From the NCBI GenBank assembly GCA_900660155.1, contig CABFPE010000280.1, positions 804,703 through 868,702 on the forward strand: a stretch of DNA of 64,000 bases. Reading direction: 5' to 3'. Each line of letters opens with the position of its first letter. The stretch's first letter is position 1. Positions 63,211-64,000 of the stretch are shown here, one piece after another. This DNA comes from Hofstenia miamia. Its lineage: Eukaryota; Xenacoelomorpha; Acoela; Hofsteniidae. The position numbers and the translations under genes are program-made. Below the pieces are notes generated by a model, which did no database searches, was not told where the DNA came from, and was given only the letters and a program-made list of their open reading frames with translations.

Positions 63211-64000
63211 AACTTAAAATATAGCATGGAAAAAGTTAAAACTTTCTGGTCGCCCCAAGTTCTACGGGTGTGATGATAAGTTGGTCGAACCTAAATTATT
63301 TGTGAACAATCCATTCCAAAACATTTTAGCTTACCCACAATATAAATTTATGGATAAATCTATTCGCACGCTACCACTAAGCTCTTAGTTAAGAATATTT
63401 TGTTAGCATTAGTTTCTCAATAACTGTATTATGAAAAAATGGTTGATAATTTGTCAATAAATTATATAAAAAGAGCTAAACTAGCTATATAAATTTCATA
63501 TCAATCAGATAGCGACTGCACATAGACTTCTAGGCATAGCTCCAAGTTCAAATCTGAGCATGGATAGTCACGTTTCAAATATTCACTATAGTCCAATTCA
63601 ATTCATGTGACAGGTTGAAGTTTTAAACCAATTGAAGCGATAGAGCTTAGTTTTTCAATAATTTCGAAAGATTGATGTTAATGAAAAAAATTGGCATAAG
63701 ACACATTGAGATAATGTGTTAGCAATATCATTCTGATATAAATATATATATTAACTTTTTTAGAACTTGCTTTGCGGTCACTAGATGGCATTTAGAATGA
63801 GAATTATAACGTTCTCTCGTCATATAGCAACTTTCCGACGAATTTGAAATTTGGTCAAAGCCCGTTGCAAGAAAAGCATACTCAAAGTTTGAGATAAAAA
63901 TATGTCTATGAAGATGTTGCATTTAAATATGGAATCATTTTATCCAGAGTTTGCAGATGATTCCAAATCCAAATCACTGCCATACAATCTCTTATTTTGG
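63211..64000. other. no gene recognised
   Basis: AT-rich DNA, with one unconvincing 64-codon minus frame at 63728-63922. Confidence 0.4.

Noticed and set aside
63540-63570. tRNA-derived SINE (B-box-like AGTTCAAATCTGAG)
   Set aside because: No A box at the right distance and no poly-A or repeat tail.
1-64000. CRISPR arrays, operons, tRNA or rRNA genes
   Set aside because: None seen; the sequence is eukaryotic in character and the tandem arrays present lack CRISPR repeat/spacer structure.

Overview
The window looks like nuclear DNA from an AT-rich invertebrate animal; the phylum cannot be settled from sequence alone. Grounds: two intronless rhodopsin-class receptor genes, many short (TA)n tracts, numerous decayed DNA transposons and LINEs, a Ty3/gypsy-type LTR element, and one sharply bounded tract almost without CpG, as expected of mosaic gene-body methylation. 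There is no sign of prokaryotic organisation, and no rRNA, tRNA or CRISPR was seen.

Layout. 0-4.5 kb: the 3' half of a Tc1-like transposon, a 1000-N gap, a pair of collinear near-duplicates joined by a single N (probably two haplotypes), GC-rich hairpin-forming blocks and a tandem duplication. 4.5-14 kb: mostly featureless AT-rich DNA with two TTAA-flanked piggyBac-like MITEs, a long-TIR MITE, hairpins and coding-like scraps. 14.2-15.2 kb (-): an intact class A GPCR. 16.2-27.5 kb: a broken Ty3/gypsy-type LTR element lying between two assembly gaps, with an extra unrecognised coding region after integrase. 27.8-35.9 kb: an 8-kb CpG-desert holding a ~4-kb imperfect inverted repeat, one arm of which was interrupted by a 1.17-kb Foldback-like transposon with 9-bp target duplications. 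36-46 kb: non-coding DNA with a mariner relic, a pogo-like MITE and a decayed gene-like stretch. 46.2-47.1 kb (+): a second GPCR, a close paralogue of the first. 51.7-59.1 kb: a LINE graveyard with at least five fragments in both orientations, two of them tails with a zinc finger and restriction-like endonuclease. 59.3-60.1 kb (-): what looks like the last coding exon of a vWA-domain protein of the 'circularly permutated Ras protein 1' type. 60-64 kb: nothing recognisable beyond (TA)n tracts.

The host genes supported are the two GPCRs (likely plasma-membrane receptors from one duplication) and the vWA-type exon. The most unusual material is the CpG desert, the Foldback-like element inside it, the extra 3' region of the LTR element and the two divergent endonuclease tails. 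Several oddities (single Ns flanked by repeats, exactly 1000-N gaps) are assembly artefacts and should be discounted before biological interpretation.
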